NCBI GenBank assembly: GCA_037176705.1
Contig: CM073885.1
Span: forward strand, 89,085,001 to 89,149,000
Length of the DNA stretch: 64,000 bases
Reading direction: 5' to 3'
From: Molossus alvarezi
Lineage: Eukaryota > Chordata > Mammalia > Chiroptera > Molossidae
Under the pieces are notes generated by a model. That model had not been told where the DNA came from and did no database searches. It worked only from the letters and a program-made list of their open reading frames with translations. Shown piece by piece: positions 54,912 through 64,000 of this stretch (the stretch's first letter is position 1; each line of letters opens with the position of its first letter). The position numbers were made by a program, and so were the translations under genes.

Positions 54912-55168
54912 TTTTTGTTTGTTTGTTTTTTTATCCTCACCCGAGGACATTTTTCCATTTTTTGTACAGACAGAGTGGGAGGGAGAGAGAGAGAGAAAAA
55001 CATCAATGTGAAAGGGACACATCGAGTGGCTGCCACCCGCTCGACCAACCAGGGCCGGGGACAAACTCCAACCAAGGTACATGCCCTTAGCGGGAACCAG
55101 GAACCAAGCCCGGGTCTCTTTGGACCGCAGGCGGGCGCTCCAACCGCTGAGCCAAACCGGCCAGGGCT
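54912..55168 (-). mobile_element. Type A Ves SINE
   Basis: TATCCTCACCCGAGGACAT to CAAACCGGCCAGGGC. TATGTGGGGTTTTTT/TATGTGGGTTTTTTT flank it. A small duplication (GGGAACCAGGAACCAAGCC) is present in the B-box region. Confidence 0.94.
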
Positions 55169-55284
55169 ATGTGGGTTTTTTTCAATAAGTATATTCAGCA
55201 CTGAAAATGTATTTCTTCTTATGATTTTCTCAATAATATTTTCTTTTCTCTAGCTCACTCTATTGTATGAATACAAAATATAGG

Positions 55285-55545
55285 GGGTTGGGGGCTTGGT
55301 GAAATGGTGATGGGATTAAAAGTGAAAACTGGTCGTCACAAAACAGTCATGGGGATGTAAACTATAGCATGGGGAAGATAGTCAATAACATTGTAATAAC
55401 TATGTACAATGCCAGGTGGGTACTTGAAATATTGGTGGGACCACTGTGTAAAGTATATGATTGTCTAACCACTATGCTGTACACCTAAAACTAATACAAA
55501 ATAATATTGAATACAAACTGTCACTGAAAAAGAAAAAAAAATTTT
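55285..55545 (+). mobile_element. L1M-type 3' end fragment
   Basis: GGTGATGGGATTAAAAGTG, CAGTCATGGGGATGTAAAC and GCTGTACACCTAAAACTAAT, then an A-rich end, identify a 5'-truncated old L1 3' region about 0.9 kb downstream of GPR33. Confidence 0.7.
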
Positions 55546-55734
55546 AAAGAATGCATTATGTAATACATATAACATACAAATATGTATTAAACAACTATTT
55601 ATGTTACTGGTGAGGTTTCAGGTCAACATAGGCCACCACCAGTTAAGTTTTTAGAGTCAAAACTTGTTTATGGACTTTGACTGCATGAGAGGTCGGAGCC
55701 CCTTCCACCTGTGTTGTCCAAGGCTCAACTGTAT

Positions 55735-56450
55735 AACACATAATTTGTTATTTTCACCATTTTTAAGTATAAATCCCAGTGGCATTAACCACATTCACAA
55801 TGTTTGCAACCATCATCACTATTTCCAGAATTTTATCAACCCAAAGAGAAACCCTGTGCCCATTAAACAATAATGCCTCCTTCCTACCTACCCCCAGCCC
55901 CTCACATGACCTCCATTCTGCTATATGTCTCTATGAATTTGCCTATTCTAGATATTCCATATAAGTGCAATCATATAATATTTCTCCTTTGTGTCTGGTT
56001 TATCTTACTTAGCATAATGTTTTCAAGGTTCATGCATGTTATAACATGTATCAGAACTTCATTCTTTTTATGGCTACGTAATATTCCATTGTATTTATAT
56101 ACTATGTCTTGTTTATCCTTTCTTCTCTTGAAGGACATTAAGTCTGTTTTCAACTTTTTACTATTGTAAATAATGCTACTATAAACACTGGTATATTCTT
56201 TGAGTCCTTGTTTTCAATTATTTTTAATTATTTTTAATTTCTGGGACATTTGGTAATTCTGTCTAACTTTTTGAGAACCCATAAAACTTTTCCATAGCAG
56301 CTGTGCATTCTTGCCAGCAATGTACAAAAGTGCCACTTTCTTCACTTATTATTTTTTATATTATATTTTATTATTACTTTATTATTCTTCTTCAGTTATT
56401 ATTTTCCTTTTTTAGTTTATAGCCATCCTAGTCAGTGTGAGGTGGTAAAA
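55735..56450 (-). mobile_element. Old L1 3' end on the minus strand
   Basis: TAATATTCCATTGTATTTATA, TTGTAAATAATGCTACTATAA and CATCCTAGTCAGTGTGAGGTG are reverse-complement landmarks of the L1 ORF2 C terminus and 3' region. It is diverged and full of stops. Confidence 0.7.
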
Positions 56451-57819
56451 ATATGAGTCTTGACCTCTGATTCTTAAGTCTATAGGAATATCAATTTCTA
56501 AATACAAATAGTATCCATGGATCTGAATTCCAGTCAGAGAATCTTCTATAAATAGGCATTTGGACAGGATGCCTCTTTTTTTGATATCATACAAATGATT
56601 TAACTGATATGAACAAAAGTTAACATGGAGACGACAAGGCGTTCATCTTGTCACATTCATGTTAATAAATCTTAAATCTCTCTTTTTAATACCTGGAGAT
56701 TAAGCTATCTCAGAAATATGGAACTAAGACAATTATAAATCTTTAAGAATCTGCCTGGGTAATGTCATAGTATATTTAATTTTAGAATAACAATAACAAT
56801 ATTAATTTGTCTTCCCTGGTATTCAAGTTCACTTCAAGTTTTTGCAATACATTATAGCACCTGAGTTATCTAGGACTATATAGTACCACTGACCTATTAC
56901 CTTTAGTTAGTTTTTTTTGTGTTGCAAATAGTAATAGATAGTAATAAAGAGATAGTTGAATTGATACAGAATAAAGATACTTAGGCCATAATGCACACTG
57001 AGTCCCTAAATATTCCAGGTAGCTTTGCACAAACCATTCCAAACCACTGGAATATATCATATTCAGAAATCCTGAAAATGGAGGATATTAATTACAAAAG
57101 GGTTATAGAGAGGAAGAAAAATTAACCTTCATTAGTAGTTTTTTATGGAGGAAAAATAATAGTAGTTTGATGCCCTAGAAATCCAGCTAATTGACTTGGT
57201 ATCACCGCTGCCCTGGGCAACGGGGCTTGGGCTCTCTCACTTTAAATATGAAGGACAAAAAGCTGTAGATAGATAAAAACTTTCATCATTTGGCCCCTAT
57301 TTCAAGTTTTTGGAGCCTGGACAGTTTCCCAGAGAGAGAGGAGTAAGATTGATGACCAGGCTGTGGCTCTGAGTGTCCCTGCCGCAGGAAGGGCTGATGC
57401 TCCTTCCTTCCCACACTCTCCCAGGTCCTGACAAACCTGCTGAAGTTTATGATGTAGGAGTTAAGAAAGATGGGACATAGTTATTGGATGGGCATAGGAT
57501 TTTTTCTGAAACAAGATCATGCTTTGGAAACCTAGCAGCTACAGAGAAAGAGTCTTCCGTGTCCCTCAGACCTGCTATGATAACACAGAGGTGCTTGTTT
57601 CTGGTCTCTCTTCTATATAGTACTTCATTTCACTTCATTGCAAAGTCCTCAAGAACAGAAAGAATCCTATCAATCACACTATTTGGTTTCTATAATATTA
57701 TATGCAATTGATATACAGTAAAAGCTATTTAATGAAAGTTGAATATGGGTAATCACAATATGTGGTTTGAAAAACAACTTTAGGTATAAAATAATAGGAT
57801 TGAACCAGATTTTTATTTA
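56451..57819. other. No recognised feature
   Basis: AT-rich anonymous sequence downstream of GPR33. A small GC-richer patch (57200-57440) has no gene-like structure. Confidence 0.4.
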
Positions 57820-58070
57820 ACAAAGATTTATATCACATCTACCTTGTACCCTGGCATGATTCTAAGTGCTTTACAAATAAATAGTAACTCACTTAATCTT
57901 ACAGCAATTCTGTGAAGTAGGTCATATTATTGTCCCTATTTTACAGACTATGAAACCAAAGCACTTGCCCAAGGACATACAGGGAGCAATTGGAAGAGAC
58001 AGTATTATACAACAGGCAGTCTGGTGCAAGAATCCATGCTTTTAACCATTATACTCACTGTCTGAGTTCA
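57820..58070 (-). mobile_element. MIR SINE
   Basis: ATTCTAAGTGCTTTACAAAT, GTGAAGTAGGTCATATTATTG, CCCTATTTTACAGACTATG and CTTGCCCAAGGACATACAG are reverse-complement MIR landmarks. Confidence 0.8.
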
Positions 58071-58209
58071 CTGCTAGAAGGCAATAAGGTTTGGCTTTCA
58101 GCCCAGATCCACCAAGTCTGTTTATTTCATCAGAAGTCACCTTCTTGGCTGCAAAAATCAAACAGAAGTGCTTAGAAAATGTCTACATCCACATACATAG
58201 AAAAAAAAA

Positions 58210-58350
58210 AAATAGCACTGAACTTGTAATCAGGAGATTTAAGTGGTGGTATGGCTTTGATTCTAGCTTGGTGTTTTATTTGGGGCAGGTTATCCACATT
58301 TTCTGGGCCTCAGCTTTCTCATCAATTATATGGGAACATCTCTAAATGAG
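58210..58350 (+). mobile_element. MIR SINE fragment
   Basis: GGCTTTGATTCTAGCTTGG, GGGCAGGTTATCCAC and GGGCCTCAGCTTTCTCATC match the MIR consensus in plus orientation. Confidence 0.6.
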
Positions 58351-58489
58351 ACTATGTATATGAAATTACTTCTAAAATATAAAACACTATATAAAAATAA
58401 GACATTATTTAAAGTTTTTTAAAAGAGCTCACTTTAAATTTTTAAAAATGTATGGTGTAAACTTAAAAAAAAAACTATCCCAAAATGTG

Positions 58490-61250
58490 GTTTTTAAAAT
58501 TATTTCCTATTTTTCAATTACAATTGACATACAATATTATATTAGCTTTTAGGTGTACACCCCAGTTACTAGACATTATATAATTTACTAAGTGATCATC
58601 CTGGTAAATGTCATACCCATCTGACACCATATATAGTTATAATATTATTAGCTATATTCCTTATGCAGTACTTTACATCCTCATGACAATTCTGTAACTA
58701 CCAACTTGTACTCCTTAATTCTTTCACCTTTTTCAACCATCCCTCCAACACTCTCCCATCTGGCAACCATCCCAATGTTCTTTGTATCTATGAGTCCGTT
58801 TCTGTTCTGCTTGTTTGTTTATTTTGTTTTTTATTTTTATTGATTGATTGATTGATATTAGAAAGAGATAGAAACATCAATGAAAGAGAACATCAATTGG
58901 CCACCTCCTGCATGCTCCCCACAACGTGGGTATGTGCCCTGACCAGGAATCAAACTGGCAATCTCTTGGTGCATGGGTCAACGCTCAACCACTGAGCCAC
59001 ACTGGCTTATTTTGTTTTTTAGATTCAACTGTTGATAGATATGAATTTACTCACATTTTATTGTTCATATTTTTTCCTTTCTTCTTTTTCTTCTTCTTTT
59101 TTAACATTTCATGTACACTGGCTTGGTGGTGATGAACTCTTTCAGCATTTCCTTGTCTGGGTAGCTCTTTATATATCCTTCAATTCTAAATGATAGCTTT
59201 GCTGTATAGAATAATCTTGATTACAGGTCCTTATTTTTCATCACTTTGAATATTGCTTGCCACTCCCTTCTGGCCTGAAAATTTTCTTTTGAGAAATCAG
59301 CTGACAGTCTTGTGGGAGCTCCCTTGTAGGTAACTGTTTTTCTCTTGCTGCTTTTAGGATTCTCTTCTTGCTTTAAGATTTTGCATTTTAATTATGACAT
59401 ATCTTGGTGTGGGCCTCTTTGGGTTCATCTTGGTTGAGATGCTCTGTACTTCCTGGATTGGTATGTCTATTTCCTTCATCAAGTTAGCGAAGTTTCCTGT
59501 CATTCTTTTTTTAAATAGGTTTTCAATTTCGTGCTCTCTCTCTTCTCCTTCCAGCACCCCCCATGATACAAATGTTGGTACTCTTGGAGTTCTCCCAGAG
59601 GCTTCTTATACTATCCTCATTTTTTTTTTCCTTTTTTCCTTTTTGCTGTTCTGTTTGGGTGTTTTTTGCTTCATTATATTCCAAATAGCTGATCTGATTC
59701 TCTGCTTCATCTACTCTACTGCTGATTCCCTGTAAAGTATTCTTTATTTCAGTTAGTGTATCCTTTATTTCTGACCGGATATTTTTATGGTTTCCATGTC
59801 CTTTTTTATGCTGCTGAGGTTCTCTCTACTCTTCCCCTTAGTTCACTGAGCATCGTTATAGCCAGTGTTTTGAATTCTGCATCTAGTAAATTGCTTTCCT
59901 CTATTTTGTTTAGTTCTTTACCTGGAGTTTTGTCCTGTTCTTTCATTTAGGACTTTTTCTTTGCCTCCTCATTTTGCAGCCTCCCTACTTTTATTCCTGT
60001 GTATTAGGTAGTGCTGCTACATCTCCTGGGATTGGTAGAGTGGCCTAATGTAGTAGGTGTCCTGCACGATCCAGTGGCACAGCCTTCTCAGTCACCCAAG
60101 CTGGGCACTCCAGGTGAGCTCTCCACCATGGGCTGTGTACATCCTCATGTTGTGGTTGAGCCTTGATTGCTGTTGGCACATCATGGGAGGGATTTGCCCC
60201 TAGTCCAATTGGCTGCAAGGACTGGCTGCATCCACTGTGCAGGATCAGCTGTACTAGGGCTCACATCATGGATCAAGACTTACTTTAGTGGGGCTCTGGT
60301 GCCCACTGAGCCTGCCCCTTGATTGTGTCCCTTATGGATGCAAGTTGGATGGTAATGCTTTTATGAGGTCTAAGCCTATCTACTGGGTGCACTGGCTCTG
60401 CGACCTCTCAGGAAGTACAGGCCGAGGTCAGCCACTGCCTGTGTTCTGGTTGGGGCCATCTAGCATGAGCTACAATGTGATATATAGATGGCTGCAATGT
60501 GTGCTGGGCTTGGAGGTGCCCAGGAGAGGCTAAACTGTGAACCAAGGCCCTCTGTTGCTAGTGCTGGGCCTAGAGCCACTTAGTGAGAATTACGAGGCAT
60601 ACTGAGGCCAAATGTTGCTTGGTTGATAGATTTTAGAAAAATCTGAAGCATGAGCCAAGACAGGCCATTTGTATAGAAAAGCCACTATAAATAGCTTTGG
60701 TGGAATCACAAGTTGGGGGTGGGGGGCAGGGTATAAAGTAATCACTGGGGTGGAGGTACGAGTGAACATTGATGGCTAGGTTGATGGAGACTCAGACATG
60801 GCATCTGCCTGCTGACTCTACTTAGTGAGAGCTCAGCAAAGAAACAATGGCCTCTGTCAGCACTTCTGTCTGGGAGAAAGCTACCCTTCCAGCTCTTACC
60901 CTGATGCTAGACAGTTCAGTTCCTCCGCCTATGTCCCTGTTGCCTTTCAAGCTGCTGCCCTGGTACTCCAACTCAAGAGTGTGTCCAAATAAGTCTGTGT
61001 GGGTGCCCTTTAAGAGGAATGCCTGGGACTCCAGAGGTCCTACATCTCACCCAGCCACAATCCCCTCTGGTTTTTACAGCCAGAAGTAAAAACTTTTCTT
61101 CCTGGCACTGGAACCCTGTGCTGGGGGCCTAGTGTGGGGCTGGATGGGACCAGCCCATTCCTGAGTCTTCACCCCTCCTACCAGTCTCAATGTGGCTTCT
61201 TCTTTATATCCTTAGTTATATGACTTCAGGTGGTTCTGAATATTCCAAAA
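58490..61250 (-). mobile_element. Older HAL1 with an L1MA-type 3' end
   Basis: On the minus strand an L1-type 5' region (61250-60000, similar to 18600-17950) leads into decayed ORF1 (59960-59060, including GEEREHEIENLFK and a broken PIRL region). It then goes directly to a 3' region ending GTACACCTAAAAGCTAATATAATATTG, with no ORF2. ORF1 has several frame breaks. A type B SINE (58834-59006) interrupts it. The 3' end differs from that of the younger HAL1 copies. Confidence 0.75.
58834..59006 (-). mobile_element. Type B Ves SINE with internal deletion
   Basis: Starts with TTTTTATTGATTGATTGATTG and ends CACTGAGCCACACTGGC. TTATTTTGTTTTTTA is duplicated at 58819-58833 and 59007-59021. About 30 bases around CTGGGGATTGGGC are missing near 58920. 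Inserted in the old HAL1. Confidence 0.93.
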
Positions 61251-61257
61251 TTTTTTT

Positions 61258-61478
61258 AATCCTCACCTGAGGACATTTTTGCATTTATCTTCAGATAGAG
61301 CGGGAGGGGGAGAGAGAGGAAGAGAGAGAAAGAAACATCAACATGAGAGAGACACGTCGAGTGGTTGCCACCTACACAACCCCAACCGGGGCCAGGGACA
61401 ACTTAGCGGGAACCGAACCCAGGACTCTCTGGTCCACAGGCTGACGCTCTAACTGCTGAGCAAAACCAGCCAGGGCCC
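61258..61478 (-). mobile_element. Type A Ves SINE with a 22-base deletion
   Basis: AATCCTCACCTGAGGACAT to GAGCAAAACCAGCCAGGGC. GGGACAACTTAGCGGGAACC shows the loss of the segment between the body and the head. CCAAATTTTTTTA-like words flank it. Confidence 0.93.
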
Positions 61479-62004
61479 AAATTTTTTTATTTTGTCATAA
61501 AACCATGGTTAAGTTCTTGAAAACCTACTTCTTATAGTTGTGGTGATCTCATCAACCTCCTCACTATTGTGAATTCTCAGGACCCAAGAGGTTTATAAAC
61601 CAAAAATTAGTGGGTCTACTTTGTGGAACTGGTGTGTGGAGACAGTGTTTGGAAACAATATGGCTATTAGCACTCCGATGTATAAACCTGCTTCATTACA
61701 TCAGTATCAAAGTGGATCAAGGACAGAATGCTTAGACATGTTTCAAATATCAGTTCATCTTCTTTCCTCAAGATATGGCTCCATGTCTTAATGAGATGAA
61801 CAGGCCGCCCAGCTGCTAACATACATGAGCTTTTGGAGTGTAAGGCAGGACAGTGTGCACAATGCAAATCTGATTCCATATCCCTGAGAAACTAGGGGCA
61901 ACCATTACTTACTAGCATAGTTTAAGTACCTGGCACTGTGGAAGGCTCTGAGAACACAACAGTGAGTAAGACACAATCCCTGTCCTCAAGGAGCTTAAAG
62001 TCTA
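61479..62004. other. Anonymous sequence ending in an old repeat
   Basis: No gene is recognised. 61920-62004 (GTACCTGGCACTGTGGAAGG, CAAGGAGCTTAAAGTC) matches the ancient repeat family seen at 22470-22640. Confidence 0.4.
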
Positions 62005-62165
62005 GTGTGGTGGTTCTGAATTTGCCTCCACATTATAATGACCTGGGACATTCTTTGAAAACTACCAGTGTCTAGGTCTTATCCAAACCAATTAAACCCA
62101 CAATCTCTAGGGGCAGGACTCAGGAATCTATATATTTCTTTGTATGTTCCCAAGTTGACTCTAAA
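62005..62165 (+). mobile_element. MER5A-like hAT-Charlie MITE
   Basis: GTGGTGGTTCTGAATTTG, CATTATAATGACCTGGGAC, CCAAACCAATTAAACC and TCTCTAGGGGCAGGACTCAGG follow the order of the MER5A consensus as I recall it. Confidence 0.6.
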
Positions 62166-62407
62166 GTATAACCAGAATAGAAAACCCCTGTTCAGTGGGA
62201 AAGGAAAAAGGAGTAAAAACATCATTACAGTATAAATGAATAAGTGCCATGTGGAGTAACAAAAAAAGCCCCTACCCAACTGTCACTACTCGGAGAAGTT
62301 TTCCAGGATGAGTTCTGCAAAACAGTGTAAATGTATAAAGATTGGAAGAAGAGAGCAACAGAGGAAGCAGAATGTACTGGAAGGGAAGAGAGCACAGTGC
62401 TGTAAAA

Positions 62408-62548
62408 CAGCACTCCTGGAACTTGAATATGCATATGAATCATGTGATGGTTTGTTAAAATGATGATTCTGATTCTATAAGTCTGGAGAAGGGCTGAGAT
62501 CCTGCATTTCTAACAGGATCCCAGAGGATCCATTGCTGCTGGTCCAGA
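62408..62548 (+). mobile_element. MER20/MER5-type hAT MITE relic
   Basis: GAATATGCATATGAATCATGTG, GATTCTGATTCTATAAGTCTG, GATCCTGCATTTCTAACAGGATCCC and GCTGCTGGTCC are the usual landmarks of a small non-autonomous hAT element. The exact family is uncertain. Confidence 0.5.
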
Positions 62549-62559
62549 GCAAGAAAAGA

Positions 62560-63190
62560 GGGTGATTAGAGCATAAGTGTAAGAAACAGGCATAGCCACA
62601 GTGAGCTAGAAAAGTCAACCAGGCCTTGATTCCAAAGCCCCTGCTAAAGAGTATGGACTTGATCTTAGGCTCTGTCCTGGGGATTTAGGAAGCCACGGAA
62701 GGGTCTTAAGCCAAAGAGTCATGGAATTAAAACTGCATTTTTATTTTATTTTATTTTATTTTTATTTTTTTTTCAGAGCTCTTGTCTTTTATTTATTTAT
62801 TTATTTTATTTTCTTTTTTTTAATGAATTATTTATTTATTTTTTTGTTACAGATATTTTACCTTTTTACCCCATTGGCACCCCCCACCCCACCCCACCTT
62901 CGCCCCGTCCCCGGCTTAGTTGTCCATGTCCATTGGTCATGCATACATGCATATAAGTTCTGTGGTTTATCTCTTCCCACCCCCCACCACCCCACCCCCT
63001 CTTCTGAGGGATGTCAGTCTGTGCCCTACTTCCATGTAAAACTGCATTTTTAGAAAGATCACTCTGGCTGCTCTCATGGAGAGCTCAAAACTGGAGTTGA
63101 GAGGTCAAATTGAACAGTGCTGCAGTCATCCAGTTAACAGATGATGTGGATTGAACTAAGAAAGTGGACGTGGAGATGGAGAAAAGTAGA
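62560..63190 (+). repeat. Ancient mammal-wide repeat split by a young L1
   Basis: Left part (62620-62730) has TTTAGGAAGCCACGGAAGGG and AAGCCAAAGAGTCATGG. Right part (63053-63190) has AAAGATCACTCTGGCTGCTC, CAGTCATCCAGTTAACAGATG and GAAAGTGGACGTGGAGATGG. They join once the L1 at 62744-63036 and one target copy are removed. Confidence 0.5.
62744..63036 (-). mobile_element. Young L1 3' end, 5'-truncated
   Basis: TAAAACTGCATTTTTA is duplicated perfectly at 62728-62743 and 63037-63052. The insert is the reverse complement of the 3' region of the young L1 at 38260-38480, including the G-rich tract and CCAATGGACATGGACAACTA, with a T-rich left end (A tail) expanded into TTTTA/TTTA units. It splits an ancient mammalian repeat. 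Confidence 0.9.
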
Positions 63191-64000
63191 GTCTTGTCCT
63201 GTAAATTCTATTGGTTCAGAAGTAGAAGAAGGCAGGAACGTTTAGGAAGACTCCTTTATTAATTAGAAATCTTGGTTGCAAACAGTAGGTTTCATTCTGG
63301 CTAGTTTAATAAAAAAAAACTGATTTATTAACGGATACTAAGTAGTTTACAGAATTATTAGGAGGGCTGGACAAGTATTCAAGGCTAAGCTCCCAGGAAC
63401 AGTGCCCAAGACATGCCTAAAAACGGTCTAGATCAGAAATCTGTGGCTGGTGTTCTCTATTTTAATAAACGGAAGCAACTGCTTCTGCTGCTGCAACTGA
63501 TCCCAAAATACCAGCAATTTGGTTTTAGGCAACTACTACTGCCAACCAATGCCACTTCTGCGTCAGGTTTTGAACCCTCCTGTGCCTGAAAGCTCTGCCA
63601 ATACCGACATCAAGAAAATGGAAGTCTCATGCAGAGCTTTTTTACTCACATTGCTCATTTAACCTTGCATGAGGGTATCTAACAGGCATGCCTGAATCCT
63701 AGCTGCAAAGGAGCCTGGGAGCAGAGTTCTGACTTCCACATGGGAGGAAAAAGGATACTCACAATGTGGGAATTTCCCCAAATATAGAAGCTAACCAAAA
63801 GATGATGGTGTCCATTGAATTTAACCAAGTTTTCAGAGTAATTAGCTTCTGGAAGAGAGGGAAAATTGCACTGGGTGAGGAGTGACTGGGAGGTGAGAAT
63901 CCAAGGGGTCTGAGAGCAGCAACTATTTTATTCTTAGAGAATTAAGGAGTAATCCCCTCTCCTTCTTTCCACAAAAAATAACTCTCACACATTCTACCAA
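63191..64000. other. No recognised feature
   Basis: Anonymous sequence to the window end. An A run (63311-63319) is the only simple feature. Confidence 0.4.

Noticed and set aside
1..64000. tRNA genes suggested by many A-box/B-box pairs
   Set aside because: Every pair is followed by a Ves SINE body or A-rich tail or HAL1 sequence, and none folds as a proper tRNA by eye; they are SINE heads.

Overview
The window is mammalian nuclear DNA, almost certainly from a bat. It is packed with tRNA-derived SINEs of the bat Ves family: a tRNA-like head with A and B boxes, a body containing CACATCGATGTTTCTCTC, and an A-rich tail. It also holds LINE-1 elements, ORF2-less 'half-L1' (HAL1) elements of the kind described from vesper bats, and old mammalian MIR, L2, MaLR/ERVL and hAT-type repeats. 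Ves SINEs suggest a microbat; I cannot name the species. I use my own labels: 'type A' SINEs end in CCTCGGGTGAGGA plus an A-rich tail, and 'type B' SINEs end in CTCTAAAATCAATAAAAACAT.

Only one intact cellular protein-coding gene can be supported: GPR33 at 53332-54354 (+), a single-exon coding region for a 340-residue chemoattractant-type GPCR. It is open, with the splice acceptor of a 5' non-coding intron just upstream. There is one processed pseudogene of a known gene (RPS7, 15697-16274), one unidentified pseudogene-like stretch (18790-19060), and two unexplained minus-strand open frames (40463-40828 and 49606-49929).

Layout: 1-480 SINEs; 1695-8020 nested plus-strand L1s with SINEs; 8022-15240 an old minus-strand L1 carrying a nested HAL1-like element, SINEs and a probable 3' transduction; 15290-16410 MIR, RPS7 pseudogene and an L1 tail; 16611-18700 a chimeric Ves-head/HAL1 element; 18700-24000 sparse old repeats and SINEs; 24039-26269 a full-length HAL1 with perfect target-site duplications; 26285-35930 mostly anonymous sequence with SINEs, a short HAL1/L1 copy, an ERVL LTR and two small MITE-like copies; 35945-38556 a young 5'-truncated L1; 38700-51060 L2, MaLR LTR and SINE-rich DNA; 51060-54487 the SINE-free GPR33 neighbourhood; 54488-61480 SINEs, L1 ends and an old HAL1; 61480-64000 old repeats with one young L1 3' end.

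The most interesting signals lie in the retroelements. (1) One insertion is flanked by a single 13-bp duplication but consists of a Ves tRNA-like head fused to HAL1. (2) Two independent 'head-only' SINE copies end at the same base and carry their own A tails. (3) Type A SINEs keep a short hairpin before the A tail, with one paired double substitution. (4) HAL1 copies of different ages carry different L1-type 3' ends. L1 ORF2p is the presumed machinery moving the SINEs, the HAL1 copies and the RPS7 retrocopy. That is family knowledge plus the target-site duplications and A tails seen here.
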